Under the pieces are notes generated by a model. The model did not search any database, was not told the origin of the DNA, and saw nothing but the letters and a program-made list of their open reading frames with translations. This document shows positions 32,637-41,674 of a stretch of 42,612 nucleotides of DNA, one piece after another. Positions within the stretch are counted from its first letter, which is position 1; every line of letters begins with the position of its first letter. The stretch comes from VBAS01 sp035318985 (GTDB taxonomy: Bacteria; Bacteroidota; Bacteroidia; Chitinophagales; Chitinophagaceae), in the NCBI GenBank assembly GCA_035318985.1, contig DATHDP010000114.1:1-42612 (forward strand). Reading direction: 5' to 3'. A program made the translations under genes and the position numbers.

Positions 32637-33365
32637 ATGACTGCCGATACATCTAAAAAGCTAAAGACCGCTGAAGTTGAAAAGATCAGTCATATTGATT
32701 ATTTCAAGATCGCTATATCAGTTGACTGCGTCATTTTTGGTTTTGAGAATAAAGAACTAAGAGTTTTGCTTATCAAATCGGATCTTGAAGAATTTGCAGG
32801 CAGATGGTCATTACTTGGTGACCTTGTAAAAGTGGACGAAGATCTGGACAGTGCGCCGTATCGGGTGTTAAGGCAAAGAACAGGATTAGATGATGTGTTC
32901 CTTCAACAGGTAGGAAGTTTTGGAGCCATCAATCGTCACCCATCAGGTCGAGTTATCACGACAGCCTATTATTCTTTAATAAACATCCGCAATCATAAAT
33001 TAGAAATTACAGATAATGAAGTACACTGGCATTCGCTAAAAAATCTTAAAGACCTTGCTTTTGATCATAAAAAAATTATCGAATCCTGTTTGGAAAGACT
33101 TCGGATACAGATCATGGATGAGCCTGTTATTTTTAATTTGTTACCGGAGAAATTTTCTTTGAGAGAACTCCAGGATCTATACCAGGCCATTTTGGGAATT
33201 AAACTGGATCGGAGAAATTTCAGGAAAAAAATTGCATTAAAGAACTGGTTAGATGATCTTGATGAAATGGAAGACGATGTGCCACACCGCCCAGGCAAGC
33301 TATATAAATTAAAAACCGGGCTGAAGAAAAATAAGCTTGACGAAGTTGCAGAAAAAGCTAAATAG
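32637..33365 (+). CDS. NrtR-type Nudix-domain transcriptional regulator
   Basis: This 242-residue regulator has an N-terminal Nudix domain (about 25-150; AISVDCVIFGFENKELRVLLIKSD, FAGRWSLLGDLV) and a C-terminal winged helix (about 155-215; FSLRELQDLYQAILGIKLDRRNFRKKIA), the NrtR architecture. Where active Nudix enzymes have REUxEExGU, this protein has RVLRQRTGL, so the metal-binding glutamates are gone and the domain should act as a sensor. Bacteroidota members of this family regulate sugar genes such as those for arabinose. Its place 18 nt after a GH13 gene and before susC/susD suggests it controls this glycan cluster. Confidence 0.9.
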   Translation: MTADTSKKLKTAEVEKISHIDYFKIAISVDCVIFGFENKELRVLLIKSDLEEFAGRWSLLGDLVKVDEDLDSAPYRVLRQRTGLDDVFLQQVGSFGAINRHPSGRVITTAYYSLINIRNHKLEITDNEVHWHSLKNLKDLAFDHKKIIESCLERLRIQIMDEPVIFNLLPEKFSLRELQDLYQAILGIKLDRRNFRKKIALKNWLDDLDEMEDDVPHRPGKLYKLKTGLKKNKLDEVAEKAK

Positions 33366-33681
33366 AACACCTGCTATTAAATGTTGTCAGCTGTAGCATT
33401 TCCTGAATAATCCATATTCGTTGAAAACAAAGTTTATACAACACATAGCCGCTAAGTTTTACCCATTGAAAAAATCTCTCGATTTTCGGAGCAGCGATTA
33501 AAAGATAAAATAGCTCTTAATATTTTTCAACTATTTTGGCTGTGATTGTCAGAGAAGTTGCATTGTAATCCGTTGATTGGTTAAAGATTAAATAAAAAAA
33601 GTTGCATAAAATATTGTTGGTTTCATAAATGTGTCTAACTTACACACCCAAATAGTATTTTTTTACTCACGATAACTACTA
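33366..33681 (+). other. 316-nt intergenic region upstream of susC
   Basis: No gene, RNA or clear terminator was found. A weak promoter candidate is TTG (33614-33616), 19 nt, TAACTTAC (33636-33643), which differs from TAnnTTTG at two positions. It is AT-rich and a natural place for an operator of the Nudix regulator, but no convincing palindrome was found. Confidence 0.4.
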
Positions 33682-36657
33682 ATGCTTATGTCCTGCAAAA
33701 ATCTGCTTAAAACAGTGTCTGTTATTATTCTGCTATGTGTCTCGCAGTTAATAATGGCTCAAGAAAGAGTTATATCCGGGAGGGTAACTGACTCTAAAGA
33801 TACATCCGGTGTTCCGGGTGTTACAATCACAGCAAAGGGAACAAAGACTGGAACTGCCACTAAAAGTGACGGTACATTCACACTCACTGTGCCATCCAAT
33901 GTTACTACGCTTGTTATTAGTTCTGTTGGTTATGCTACACAGGAACTTTCTATTGGAGGACAGACCTCTATAGATGTTTCATTGGTTGCAACAGGTGGCA
34001 ACCTGAATGAAGTAGTAGTGACCGGTTATGGAACTGCACGAAGAAAAGACCTTACTGGTGCTACCGCTACCGTCAGAGAAAAAGATTTTAATAAAGGAGT
34101 CTATACTTCACCTGATCAATTAATTCAGGGTAAGGCTGCCGGTGTTTTAGTAATTAATAACACAGGGCAACCAGGAGGTTCAAGCACAATAAGAATCAGG
34201 GGTAGTTCTTCCATTCGCTCTGGCAATCAGCCTTTGTTTGTTGTGGATGGCGTTCCACTATCTGGCGGTTCGGCAAGACCTGGTGGCAGTGGAGCTGATT
34301 ATGGAAATGATGGAGGCAATCCTCTCAGCTTCATCAATCCTACTGATATTGCCAGTATGGAAATATTAAAAGATGCTTCTGCTACTGCCATTTACGGCTC
34401 AAGAGGTGCAAATGGGGTAATTTTAATTTCGACTAAAAAAGGCAAATCAGGTGTTCCTACAGTTGATGTAAGTGCTTCTGTAGGTGTTTCCAATGTTTTA
34501 AAAAAATTAGAAGTATTAGATCCCGGTGAATTCAGGCAGGCTTTAAAAGACTACTCACAAACTAGTGGTGATTACAAAGGAGATGTAGATGCATTTGATG
34601 CCATTACACGTTCGGCGTTTACACAAAACTATAATGTAGCGATTGGAGGCGGAAATGAAAATGCGCGGTATCGCATTTCTGCGGGTTATCTTAATCAGCA
34701 AGGCGTAATAGAAAACTCCAGGCTGAATAAGCTAACGGCCAACATAACTAGCAGTTTCAGATTTTTAGAAAGTAAAAAATTGGGGCTTGAAATGAATGTG
34801 CTTGTTACCCAGTCCGATGAGAAAATAGCACCTATTTCAGCTTTTGTTGGATTCACTGGTAATTTAATATCCCAGGCACTTCAGTGGAATCCTACACATC
34901 CTTTAATTAAACCTGGTACAGACTCAGCCTGGATCGATCCGGCAGTCGGTTCTACTACTATTAACCCTCTTGCAACGCTGAACTATTTTGATGATAAGGC
35001 AAAGGTTAATACCATTATTGCCACTATAACTCCCTCTTATCAAATAACCAAGGACCTGAAATATCAATTTTCATACAGTATTAATCGCCAGGTGGGAATT
35101 AGAAAAGGACAATTGAACAGGATCATAAATGTTACCGGCATCGAAGGCAGGGGTGCTGCATTTATAAACAACCAGGAACAAACAAATACACAGCTCACAA
35201 ATACTTTAAACTACAATAAACAACTGAGCTCGAAATTCAATTTAAATGCAGTTGCAGGTCATGAGTGGTTGACTTTTGATTCAAAAGGAAATGGAATGAA
35301 TGCCCAGGATTTTGCAAACCTAGGGTTAGACTATTATGATATCATGCAATATTCTACCCAAACCAGCAGGAATATTTATTCTTTTGCCAATCCTACTACC
35401 GAATTGCAATCCTTCTTCGCCCGGGCAATTGTAAATTATAATGATAGGTTTTTGGTAACGGGAACAATCAGAGCGGATGGTTCTACCAGGTTTGGTGCGA
35501 ATAATAAGTATGGTTATTTCCCTTCTGTTGGTGTTGCGTGGAATATATCACGTGAAGACTTTTTGGCAAATACTAATGCTGTAAGCAATTTGAAATTACG
35601 CCTCGGATGGGGACAAACAGGTAACCAGGAATTCCCTTCAGGCGCTTCGTTGAACAGATTTGGGCTTGGGCAGCAATCTATTTCCCAGACAAACTATGGT
35701 AACCCCGATCTGAAATGGGAAACAACAACAACCATAAATGCGGGAATTGATTTCAGCCTTTTTAAAGACAGGCTGACCGGGTCGGTTGATTATTTTAATA
35801 AAAAAACTACCGATGTTTTGTTTGAACAGACTATTGCTCAACCCGCACCCAGTGGAAAGATCTGGGTCAATTTAGATGGCGAAGTCGTAAATACGGGCGT
35901 CGAAATAATGTTAACAGGTAATTTGATGAGAAGTAAGGATATTAATTGGAATCTCAGTACAAACGTTTCATTCCTGGATAATATCGTAAACGGGCTAACC
36001 GGTTTTTATGAAACCGGTGCGCTTAGAGGACAAGGTTTTTCGAATGTTTTTGGTCAAAGAGTGATAGCCGGGCAACCATTGAATGTATGGTATCTTGGAA
36101 AATTTGAAGGAATTGATAAAACAACAGGCCAAAGCATTTACACAGGAGGTGATCCCTCAGTTAATAAGTTTTATGTAGGAAGTCCAAATCCTAAAACGCT
36201 GTTAGGCGTATCAACAGACTTTAGTTATAAAAAGTTTACGGCAACCATTAACATGAATGGTGCGTTTGGACATTATCTATTCAATAACACGGCAGCATCG
36301 GTATTATCAATAACTAATTTACCAAACAGGAATATAGCGAAAAGCTTGATTGGCGTTGAACCTAAAGAAGCTCTTTCCAATGCTCCTGCTCCATCTACCC
36401 GTAACCTGGAAAAAGGTAATTATGTTAAGATGACCAATGCAACCATTAGCTACAGGGTAGGTAATGTGGGGAAAAGTATTAAGAACCTGAATATTTCACT
36501 TACTGGTCAAAATTTGTTTGTAATTACGAATTATACAGGGTTTGATCCGGAAGTAAATACAGATGGAGGCAACGGTGGAATACCTTCGTTTGGTATTGAG
36601 TATATACCATATCCTTCTGCCAGGACTATTCATTTGGGAATCACTTTTTCATTATAG
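33682..36657 (+). CDS. susC-like: SusC/RagA family TonB-dependent outer-membrane transporter
   Basis: This 991-residue outer-membrane importer has a signal peptide (about 1-27, ending LIMAQE), a carboxypeptidase-regulatory-like beta domain (about 30-110; ISGRVTDSKDTSGVPGVTITAKGT), a TonB-box-like LNEVVVTGYGTARRKDLTGA and the plug (IRIRGSSSIRSGNQPLFVVDGVPL, MEILKDASATAIYGSRGANGVILISTKKG). The rest is the 22-strand barrel, ending ARTIHLGITFSL. It imports a ligand delivered by the SusD partner encoded 17 nt downstream. It lacks the extra N-terminal STN domain of sigma-regulated transducers. The substrate is unknown. ATGs at 33682 and 33688 are both possible. Confidence 0.95.
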   Translation: MLMSCKNLLKTVSVIILLCVSQLIMAQERVISGRVTDSKDTSGVPGVTITAKGTKTGTATKSDGTFTLTVPSNVTTLVISSVGYATQELSIGGQTSIDVSLVATGGNLNEVVVTGYGTARRKDLTGATATVREKDFNKGVYTSPDQLIQGKAAGVLVINNTGQPGGSSTIRIRGSSSIRSGNQPLFVVDGVPLSGGSARPGGSGADYGNDGGNPLSFINPTDIASMEILKDASATAIYGSRGANGVILISTKKGKSGVPTVDVSASVGVSNVLKKLEVLDPGEFRQALKDYSQTSGDYKGDVDAFDAITRSAFTQNYNVAIGGGNENARYRISAGYLNQQGVIENSRLNKLTANITSSFRFLESKKLGLEMNVLVTQSDEKIAPISAFVGFTGNLISQALQWNPTHPLIKPGTDSAWIDPAVGSTTINPLATLNYFDDKAKVNTIIATITPSYQITKDLKYQFSYSINRQVGIRKGQLNRIINVTGIEGRGAAFINNQEQTNTQLTNTLNYNKQLSSKFNLNAVAGHEWLTFDSKGNGMNAQDFANLGLDYYDIMQYSTQTSRNIYSFANPTTELQSFFARAIVNYNDRFLVTGTIRADGSTRFGANNKYGYFPSVGVAWNISREDFLANTNAVSNLKLRLGWGQTGNQEFPSGASLNRFGLGQQSISQTNYGNPDLKWETTTTINAGIDFSLFKDRLTGSVDYFNKKTTDVLFEQTIAQPAPSGKIWVNLDGEVVNTGVEIMLTGNLMRSKDINWNLSTNVSFLDNIVNGLTGFYETGALRGQGFSNVFGQRVIAGQPLNVWYLGKFEGIDKTTGQSIYTGGDPSVNKFYVGSPNPKTLLGVSTDFSYKKFTATINMNGAFGHYLFNNTAASVLSITNLPNRNIAKSLIGVEPKEALSNAPAPSTRNLEKGNYVKMTNATISYRVGNVGKSIKNLNISLTGQNLFVITNYTGFDPEVNTDGGNGGIPSFGIEYIPYPSARTIHLGITFSL

Positions 36658-36674
36658 TTTAAAACGTTTTTTAT

Positions 36675-38243
36675 ATGAAACATAATAAGATTTTATTGAG
36701 TTTCTTTGTAGTTGTACTAGTCCTTTTTTCCTGTACAAAACTGGACGAAAGATTTAGAAGTGAACTACAGCAGGGTAACACAGCCAGTGTTTCAGCGGCT
36801 CAGTTGTTGACAAGTGCGTATCAATCCATCCAGGGTACATTCCAGGGGAATGGTAACCTAATATCCTCAGCGCAGGTTACATCTGACGAAACAATTGTGC
36901 CTACCCGTGCCGGTGACTGGGATGATAATGGGCTGTGGAGACAGTTGTTTCTTCATTCCTGGAATGCAGATCATAGTTATTTATCCGGTGCTTATAGTAG
37001 TTTATTGGGAACACAGTTCGCGGCTTCCAATGTATTGCAGTTTAGTCCTTCCCCTCAACAAGCTGCAGAAGCACGATTTCTAAGAGCTTTATCTATGTAT
37101 TGGGTGTTAGATGGCTGGGACCAGGTACCCTATAGAGAAAACCTGACTGATTATAAAATACTTCCAAAAACCCTAAAGGGAACAGAGGCAGCAGACTTTA
37201 TTATAAGCGAATTAAATGCCATCATAGCTACACTTCCTGATGGCTCGCCTACATCTGCATTCGTGGCAAATAAAGATGGTGCACGGGCTTTATTAATGAA
37301 GGTTTATTTAAACAAAGCAGTATTTGCTAATCGGGGCAAGGTCGTTGCTCCGGCCGATTTTGCTGCTGCTGATATGACTCAGGTAATTACTCTGGCTGAC
37401 CAAATAATTAGTAGCGCTAAATACGCTTTGAATGATAATTTCTTTGATGCATTTGCTCCGGATAATGATACCAAGTCAAAAGAAAACATCTTCACTTTAT
37501 TAAATACCGGTACTTCTGCAAGAGGGACTGATGCAATGCGTGGATTTCAATATATGGTAAATCATTACAACATGAACCCCGATGGATGGAATGGCTGGTC
37601 AACACTTTCTGATTTTTATGATAAGTTCGAGGCAACAGACCAGAGAAGAGGAGGTTATTATAACTATGCTGGAGCTCTTCCAAACCCGGGCCACAATACA
37701 AACGCTGGTTTTCTTATAGGGCAACAATATAATTTAACTACGGGTGCAGCCCTGAATGCCAGAAGCCCTGCTACTGCCCCACTGGCTTTTACCAAGGCAG
37801 TAAAAATAAAGGAAACAGATCCAAATACTTTGGAAATGGCAGGAATAAGGGCCGTCAAATATGTTTTCGATTATGGAACCGCCGGAGATTTTAAGAAGAA
37901 CGATTATGTTATGCTCAGGTATGCTGATGTTTTACTAATGAAAGCAGAGGCAATGTTAAGATCAAACAATGCTGCGGGTGCTTTAACTATTGTAAATTCC
38001 ATACGTGCAAAACGAGGTGCGACAGCGTTAGCTTCTGTTGATCTAAATGCTATGCTTGATGAAAGAGGAAGAGAAATGTATTGGGAGAGCTATAGAAGAC
38101 AAGACCTGATACGGTTTGGAAAATATTTACTGCTTTGGCAGGAAAAACCAGCGGATGCGGGTACTAAGAATCTTTTATTTCCTATCCCGAGCAGTCAGTT
38201 GGCTGTTAATCCGAATCTCACACAAAACCCCGGTTATAATTAA
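36675..38243 (+). CDS. susD-like: SusD/RagB family surface lipoprotein
   Basis: This 522-residue ligand-binding lipoprotein pairs with the SusC-like transporter as its lid. The lipobox is VLVLFSC with Cys20. The SusD-like helical (TPR) scaffold is visible (AAEARFLRALSMYWVLDGWDQVPYRE, ADFIISELNAIIATLPDG, DGARALLMKVYLNKAVF), and the C-terminal part is typical (YVMLRYADVLLMKAEAML, IVNSIRAKRGAT, LDERGREMYWESYRRQDLIRFGKYL, NLTQNPGYN). It is followed by a strong terminator. The glycan or other ligand cannot be deduced. Confidence 0.95.
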   Translation: MKHNKILLSFFVVVLVLFSCTKLDERFRSELQQGNTASVSAAQLLTSAYQSIQGTFQGNGNLISSAQVTSDETIVPTRAGDWDDNGLWRQLFLHSWNADHSYLSGAYSSLLGTQFAASNVLQFSPSPQQAAEARFLRALSMYWVLDGWDQVPYRENLTDYKILPKTLKGTEAADFIISELNAIIATLPDGSPTSAFVANKDGARALLMKVYLNKAVFANRGKVVAPADFAAADMTQVITLADQIISSAKYALNDNFFDAFAPDNDTKSKENIFTLLNTGTSARGTDAMRGFQYMVNHYNMNPDGWNGWSTLSDFYDKFEATDQRRGGYYNYAGALPNPGHNTNAGFLIGQQYNLTTGAALNARSPATAPLAFTKAVKIKETDPNTLEMAGIRAVKYVFDYGTAGDFKKNDYVMLRYADVLLMKAEAMLRSNNAAGALTIVNSIRAKRGATALASVDLNAMLDERGREMYWESYRRQDLIRFGKYLLLWQEKPADAGTKNLLFPIPSSQLAVNPNLTQNPGYN

Positions 38244-38269
38244 TCTATTGTAGTATAAAAGCAATACTT

Positions 38270-38299
38270 AAAAAGGTCATTTGAAAAAATGGCCTTTTT
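38270..38299 (+). terminator. Terminator after susD-like gene
   Basis: AAAAAGGTCATTT, loop GAAA and AAATGGCCTTTTT form a 13-bp stem with one G-U pair, ending in T residues. It separates susCD from the VCBS lipoprotein genes. Confidence 0.88.
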
Positions 38300-38335
38300 A
38301 GTTTTCAGTTATACCGTTAGCTTGCAATATCGAAT

Positions 38336-41300
38336 ATGAAAAGATGCGTAGTTATTTTTTGTATCCTATTATTTGCCGCAAACTTTTTTTCCTGCAATGA
38401 AAAAAAGCAGTTAACCCTTTTTACCCTTGAAAATAATACAGGTATCAACTTCATCAATAAAGTAGAGAATACTAAAGACTTTAACATCTTCACTTATCGG
38501 AATTTTTATAATGGCGGTGGCGTAGCTATCGGTGATATCAATAACGACAGTTTACCGGATGTGTTTATGACTTCCAATATGGGGGAGAATAAGCTTTATT
38601 TGAACAAAGGAAATTTTAAGTTTGAAGATGTTTCAATAAAAGCAGGGATCGAAGAAAAAGGAAAATGGAATACAGGCGTGGTGATGGCTGATATTAACGC
38701 TGATGGCTGGCTTGATATATATGTTTGCAATGCGGGTATTGATAAATGGAAGAACCAGGATGGGAATAAGCTTTTTATTAATAATCATGACCTGACATTT
38801 ACTGAAAAAGCAAAAGAATACGGATTGGATGAAAAGGGTTACACTACACATGCTGCTTTTTTTGATTACGATCTTGATGGTGACCTTGATTGTTATATCT
38901 TGAATAATAGTTTTATCCCTGTAAATACACTGAATTATGAAAACAAAAGAGAGCTTCGTGCGGAAGATTGGCCTGTAGAAGATTTTGTAAAAGGCGGTGG
39001 TGATAAATTATTGCGAAATGATGGCGGGCACTTCAAAGATGTAAGTAATGAAGCAAATATTTATGGCAGTTTGATCGGGTTTGGTCTTGGCGTAACAGTG
39101 GGGGATGTAAACGGTGATCATTATCCCGATCTGTATATCTCAAACGATTTTTTTGAAAGGGATTATTTATATATCAATCAGCAAAACGGAACATTTAAGG
39201 AAGAACTGCCACAATGGATAGAGCATACAAGCCTTGCTTCTATGGGCGCCGACCTTGCTGATATAAACAATGATGGCTATCCTGATATTTTTACAACAGA
39301 TATGTTGCCCGCAGACGAATACCGGCTGAAAACAACTTCTTCTTTTGAAGGATATGATATCCACTATCGAAAAGAATTACAGGGATTCTATCACCAGTTT
39401 CAGCAGAATGCTTTACAGGTAAATAATGGCAATGGAAAATTCCTGGAAACGGCCTACTTCAGCGGCGTTGCAGCCAGCGATTGGAGTTGGGGAGCCTTGA
39501 TGTTTGACGCTGATAATGATGGGATGAATGATATCTACGTGTGTAATGGTATTTATAAAGATCTGATTGACCAGGATTTTATTGACTTTTTTGCCAACGA
39601 TATAATTCAGAAAATGGTAATGACTGGCGAGAAAAAAGAAATGCAGCAGATCGTTGACAGCATGCCATCGGTTCCGATATTGAATAAAGCATTTCGAAAT
39701 AATGGCAATCTTAAATTTTCTGATGAAGGCATCAATTGGGGATTTACTCAACCGTCATTTTCCAATGGAGCTGCGTACGGGGACCTGGATAATGATGGCG
39801 ATCTTGATCTAATAGTGAATAACGTGAACATGCCATGTTTTGTATATAAGAACAATAGTCGGGAGATCAATGGCAATCACTTTGTCTCATTTCAATTGGA
39901 AGGTAAAGCACCAAATAAGTTTGCGATCGGTGCTAAAATCGAAGTGCAAATCGATTCAGCAACTTTAACAAGAGAATTGATACCGAGTCGTGGATTCCAA
40001 TCAAGCACAGATTATAAAATTGTGATCGGCCTGGGAAATAAAACCCCGTCTTTTGTAAAAATTATCTGGCCTGATAGATCAGAATCTTATCTCAAAGATC
40101 CCGCTGCTGATAAGAATTATTTTATACGCCAATCAGATAGTGCGATGCAAACTGCAATGCCATCATCAATTCTTCCTTTTCTGACAGAACCCGCAAACCA
40201 GCAATTTGATAAACATGTTGAGAATACATTTGTGGATTATTACAATGAAAGAAATGTTCCCGTCATGTTGTCAAGAGAAGGACCTAAAGCTACCGTTGCT
40301 GACGTAAATAAGGATGGTTTACAGGATCTTTTTATTGGCGGCGCAAAAGGGCAGGCTGGACAATTATATTTTCAAACTAAAAATGGATTTGTAAAAAACA
40401 GTCAAAAAACTTTTGAAGCGGATAAAGAATTTGAAGACGTGGCAGTTTTATTTTTTGATTGCGATAAAGATGGTGATGAAGACCTCTTTGTTGGTGCAGG
40501 TGGCAATGATTTGCCGCCGAGAAACCCTTATTTAAAACATCGGCTCTATAAAAATGATGGCAAAGGAAACTTTAAAAAAGATACAACAGCTTTTGCAGGA
40601 AATAATTCTAACATAGCAGTAGCAGTTGCAAATGATTATGATGGCGATGGTGATCTTGATCTCTTTGTTGGCGGCAGAAGCTTATCCTATAACTATGGAG
40701 CCGATCCACAAAGCTATATTTATGAAAACGATGGTGAGGGACATTTTAAAGATGTAACTCAGGAGTTAAACCCTGCGATTGCAACTATTGGAATGGTAAC
40801 CGGTGCTGCGTGGACAGATATAACCGGTGATAAGAAAAATGAGCTTGTAATTGTTGGTGAATGGATGACACCACGGATATTTTCTTTTGGCAATGGAAAG
40901 ATGAATGAAATTACCAATGGTATGAATAATATGTTTGGCTGGTGGCAATCAGTAAATGCCGCAGATCTTGATGGAGATGGAGATAACGATCTTGTCTTAG
41001 GTAATTATGGTAATAATTTCTATCTGCGTCCTGATCAGCAACACCCGGTAAAACTTTGGATGAATGATTTTGATAAGAATACTTTATCGGATAAGATTTT
41101 TTCAAGAACAATAGATGGAAGAGATGTTCCTGTTTTTTTAAAAAGAGATTTTACCGATGCATTACCATCATTGAAAAAAGAAAATTTAAAGCATCACGAG
41201 TTTGCCAAAAAAACAGTACAAACTCTTTTTGAACCAGGATTGGTGCAATCTGCTACTGTAAAAACATTTAATTACAGTAGTAGTATCATTGCCTGGAACG

Positions 41301-41674
41301 AAGGCGATGGAAAGTTTAAAATACAAGAGTTACCATTGGAAGCGCAACTGTCGAGTGTAAATGCAATACTTTGTAAAGACATTAATGATGATGGAAAATT
41401 AGATATTATTCTGGGCGGAAATATCACAGAATGTCTCCCTCAGTTCGGACGATTGGATGCTAACTATGGGATTGTAGTAAAAAATAACAGGAACAGACAA
41501 TTTGCCGTAATAGATCCTGCGAGAACCGGTATATCTGTCACAGGTATGGTCAGAGATATTGCATGGATCAATGGGCAAAAGGAGCATTATATTTTGTTTT
41601 TACGAAATAATGAATATCCTGTAATGTATAGACTGACACAACAAAATTTGAGCAATAGAATTACGGAACGATGA
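38336..41674 (+). CDS. Giant VCBS/FG-GAP repeat lipoprotein with ASPIC/UnbV domain
   Basis: This 1112-residue surface lipoprotein (lipobox NFFSC, Cys20) contains about 13 FG-GAP/VCBS blades, each with a calcium-loop motif of the DxDxDG type: DINNDSLPD, DINADGWLD, DYDLDGDLD, DVNGDHYPD, DINNDGYPD, DADNDGMND, DLDNDGDLD, DVNKDGLQD, DCDKDGDED, DYDGDGDLD, DITGDKKNE, DLDGDGDND and DINDDGKLD. These form two beta-propellers, with an ASPIC/UnbV domain between them (about 520-590; GAKIEVQIDSATLTRELIPSRGFQSS). It is encoded just after susCD beyond a terminator and overlaps the next, paralogous lipoprotein gene by 4 nt. Its function is unknown; binding of large ligands or adhesion is plausible. Confidence 0.9.
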   Translation: MKRCVVIFCILLFAANFFSCNEKKQLTLFTLENNTGINFINKVENTKDFNIFTYRNFYNGGGVAIGDINNDSLPDVFMTSNMGENKLYLNKGNFKFEDVSIKAGIEEKGKWNTGVVMADINADGWLDIYVCNAGIDKWKNQDGNKLFINNHDLTFTEKAKEYGLDEKGYTTHAAFFDYDLDGDLDCYILNNSFIPVNTLNYENKRELRAEDWPVEDFVKGGGDKLLRNDGGHFKDVSNEANIYGSLIGFGLGVTVGDVNGDHYPDLYISNDFFERDYLYINQQNGTFKEELPQWIEHTSLASMGADLADINNDGYPDIFTTDMLPADEYRLKTTSSFEGYDIHYRKELQGFYHQFQQNALQVNNGNGKFLETAYFSGVAASDWSWGALMFDADNDGMNDIYVCNGIYKDLIDQDFIDFFANDIIQKMVMTGEKKEMQQIVDSMPSVPILNKAFRNNGNLKFSDEGINWGFTQPSFSNGAAYGDLDNDGDLDLIVNNVNMPCFVYKNNSREINGNHFVSFQLEGKAPNKFAIGAKIEVQIDSATLTRELIPSRGFQSSTDYKIVIGLGNKTPSFVKIIWPDRSESYLKDPAADKNYFIRQSDSAMQTAMPSSILPFLTEPANQQFDKHVENTFVDYYNERNVPVMLSREGPKATVADVNKDGLQDLFIGGAKGQAGQLYFQTKNGFVKNSQKTFEADKEFEDVAVLFFDCDKDGDEDLFVGAGGNDLPPRNPYLKHRLYKNDGKGNFKKDTTAFAGNNSNIAVAVANDYDGDGDLDLFVGGRSLSYNYGADPQSYIYENDGEGHFKDVTQELNPAIATIGMVTGAAWTDITGDKKNELVIVGEWMTPRIFSFGNGKMNEITNGMNNMFGWWQSVNAADLDGDGDNDLVLGNYGNNFYLRPDQQHPVKLWMNDFDKNTLSDKIFSRTIDGRDVPVFLKRDFTDALPSLKKENLKHHEFAKKTVQTLFEPGLVQSATVKTFNYSSSIIAWNEGDGKFKIQELPLEAQLSSVNAILCKDINDDGKLDIILGGNITECLPQFGRLDANYGIVVKNNRNRQFAVIDPARTGISVTGMVRDIAWINGQKEHYILFLRNNEYPVMYRLTQQNLSNRITER

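Noticed and set aside
25914..41674. A single polysaccharide utilisation locus from GH16 to the VCBS genes
   Set aside because: ligA and DUF2461 separate GH16 from GH13, strands differ, and a terminator separates susD from the VCBS genes; one co-regulated locus cannot be claimed.
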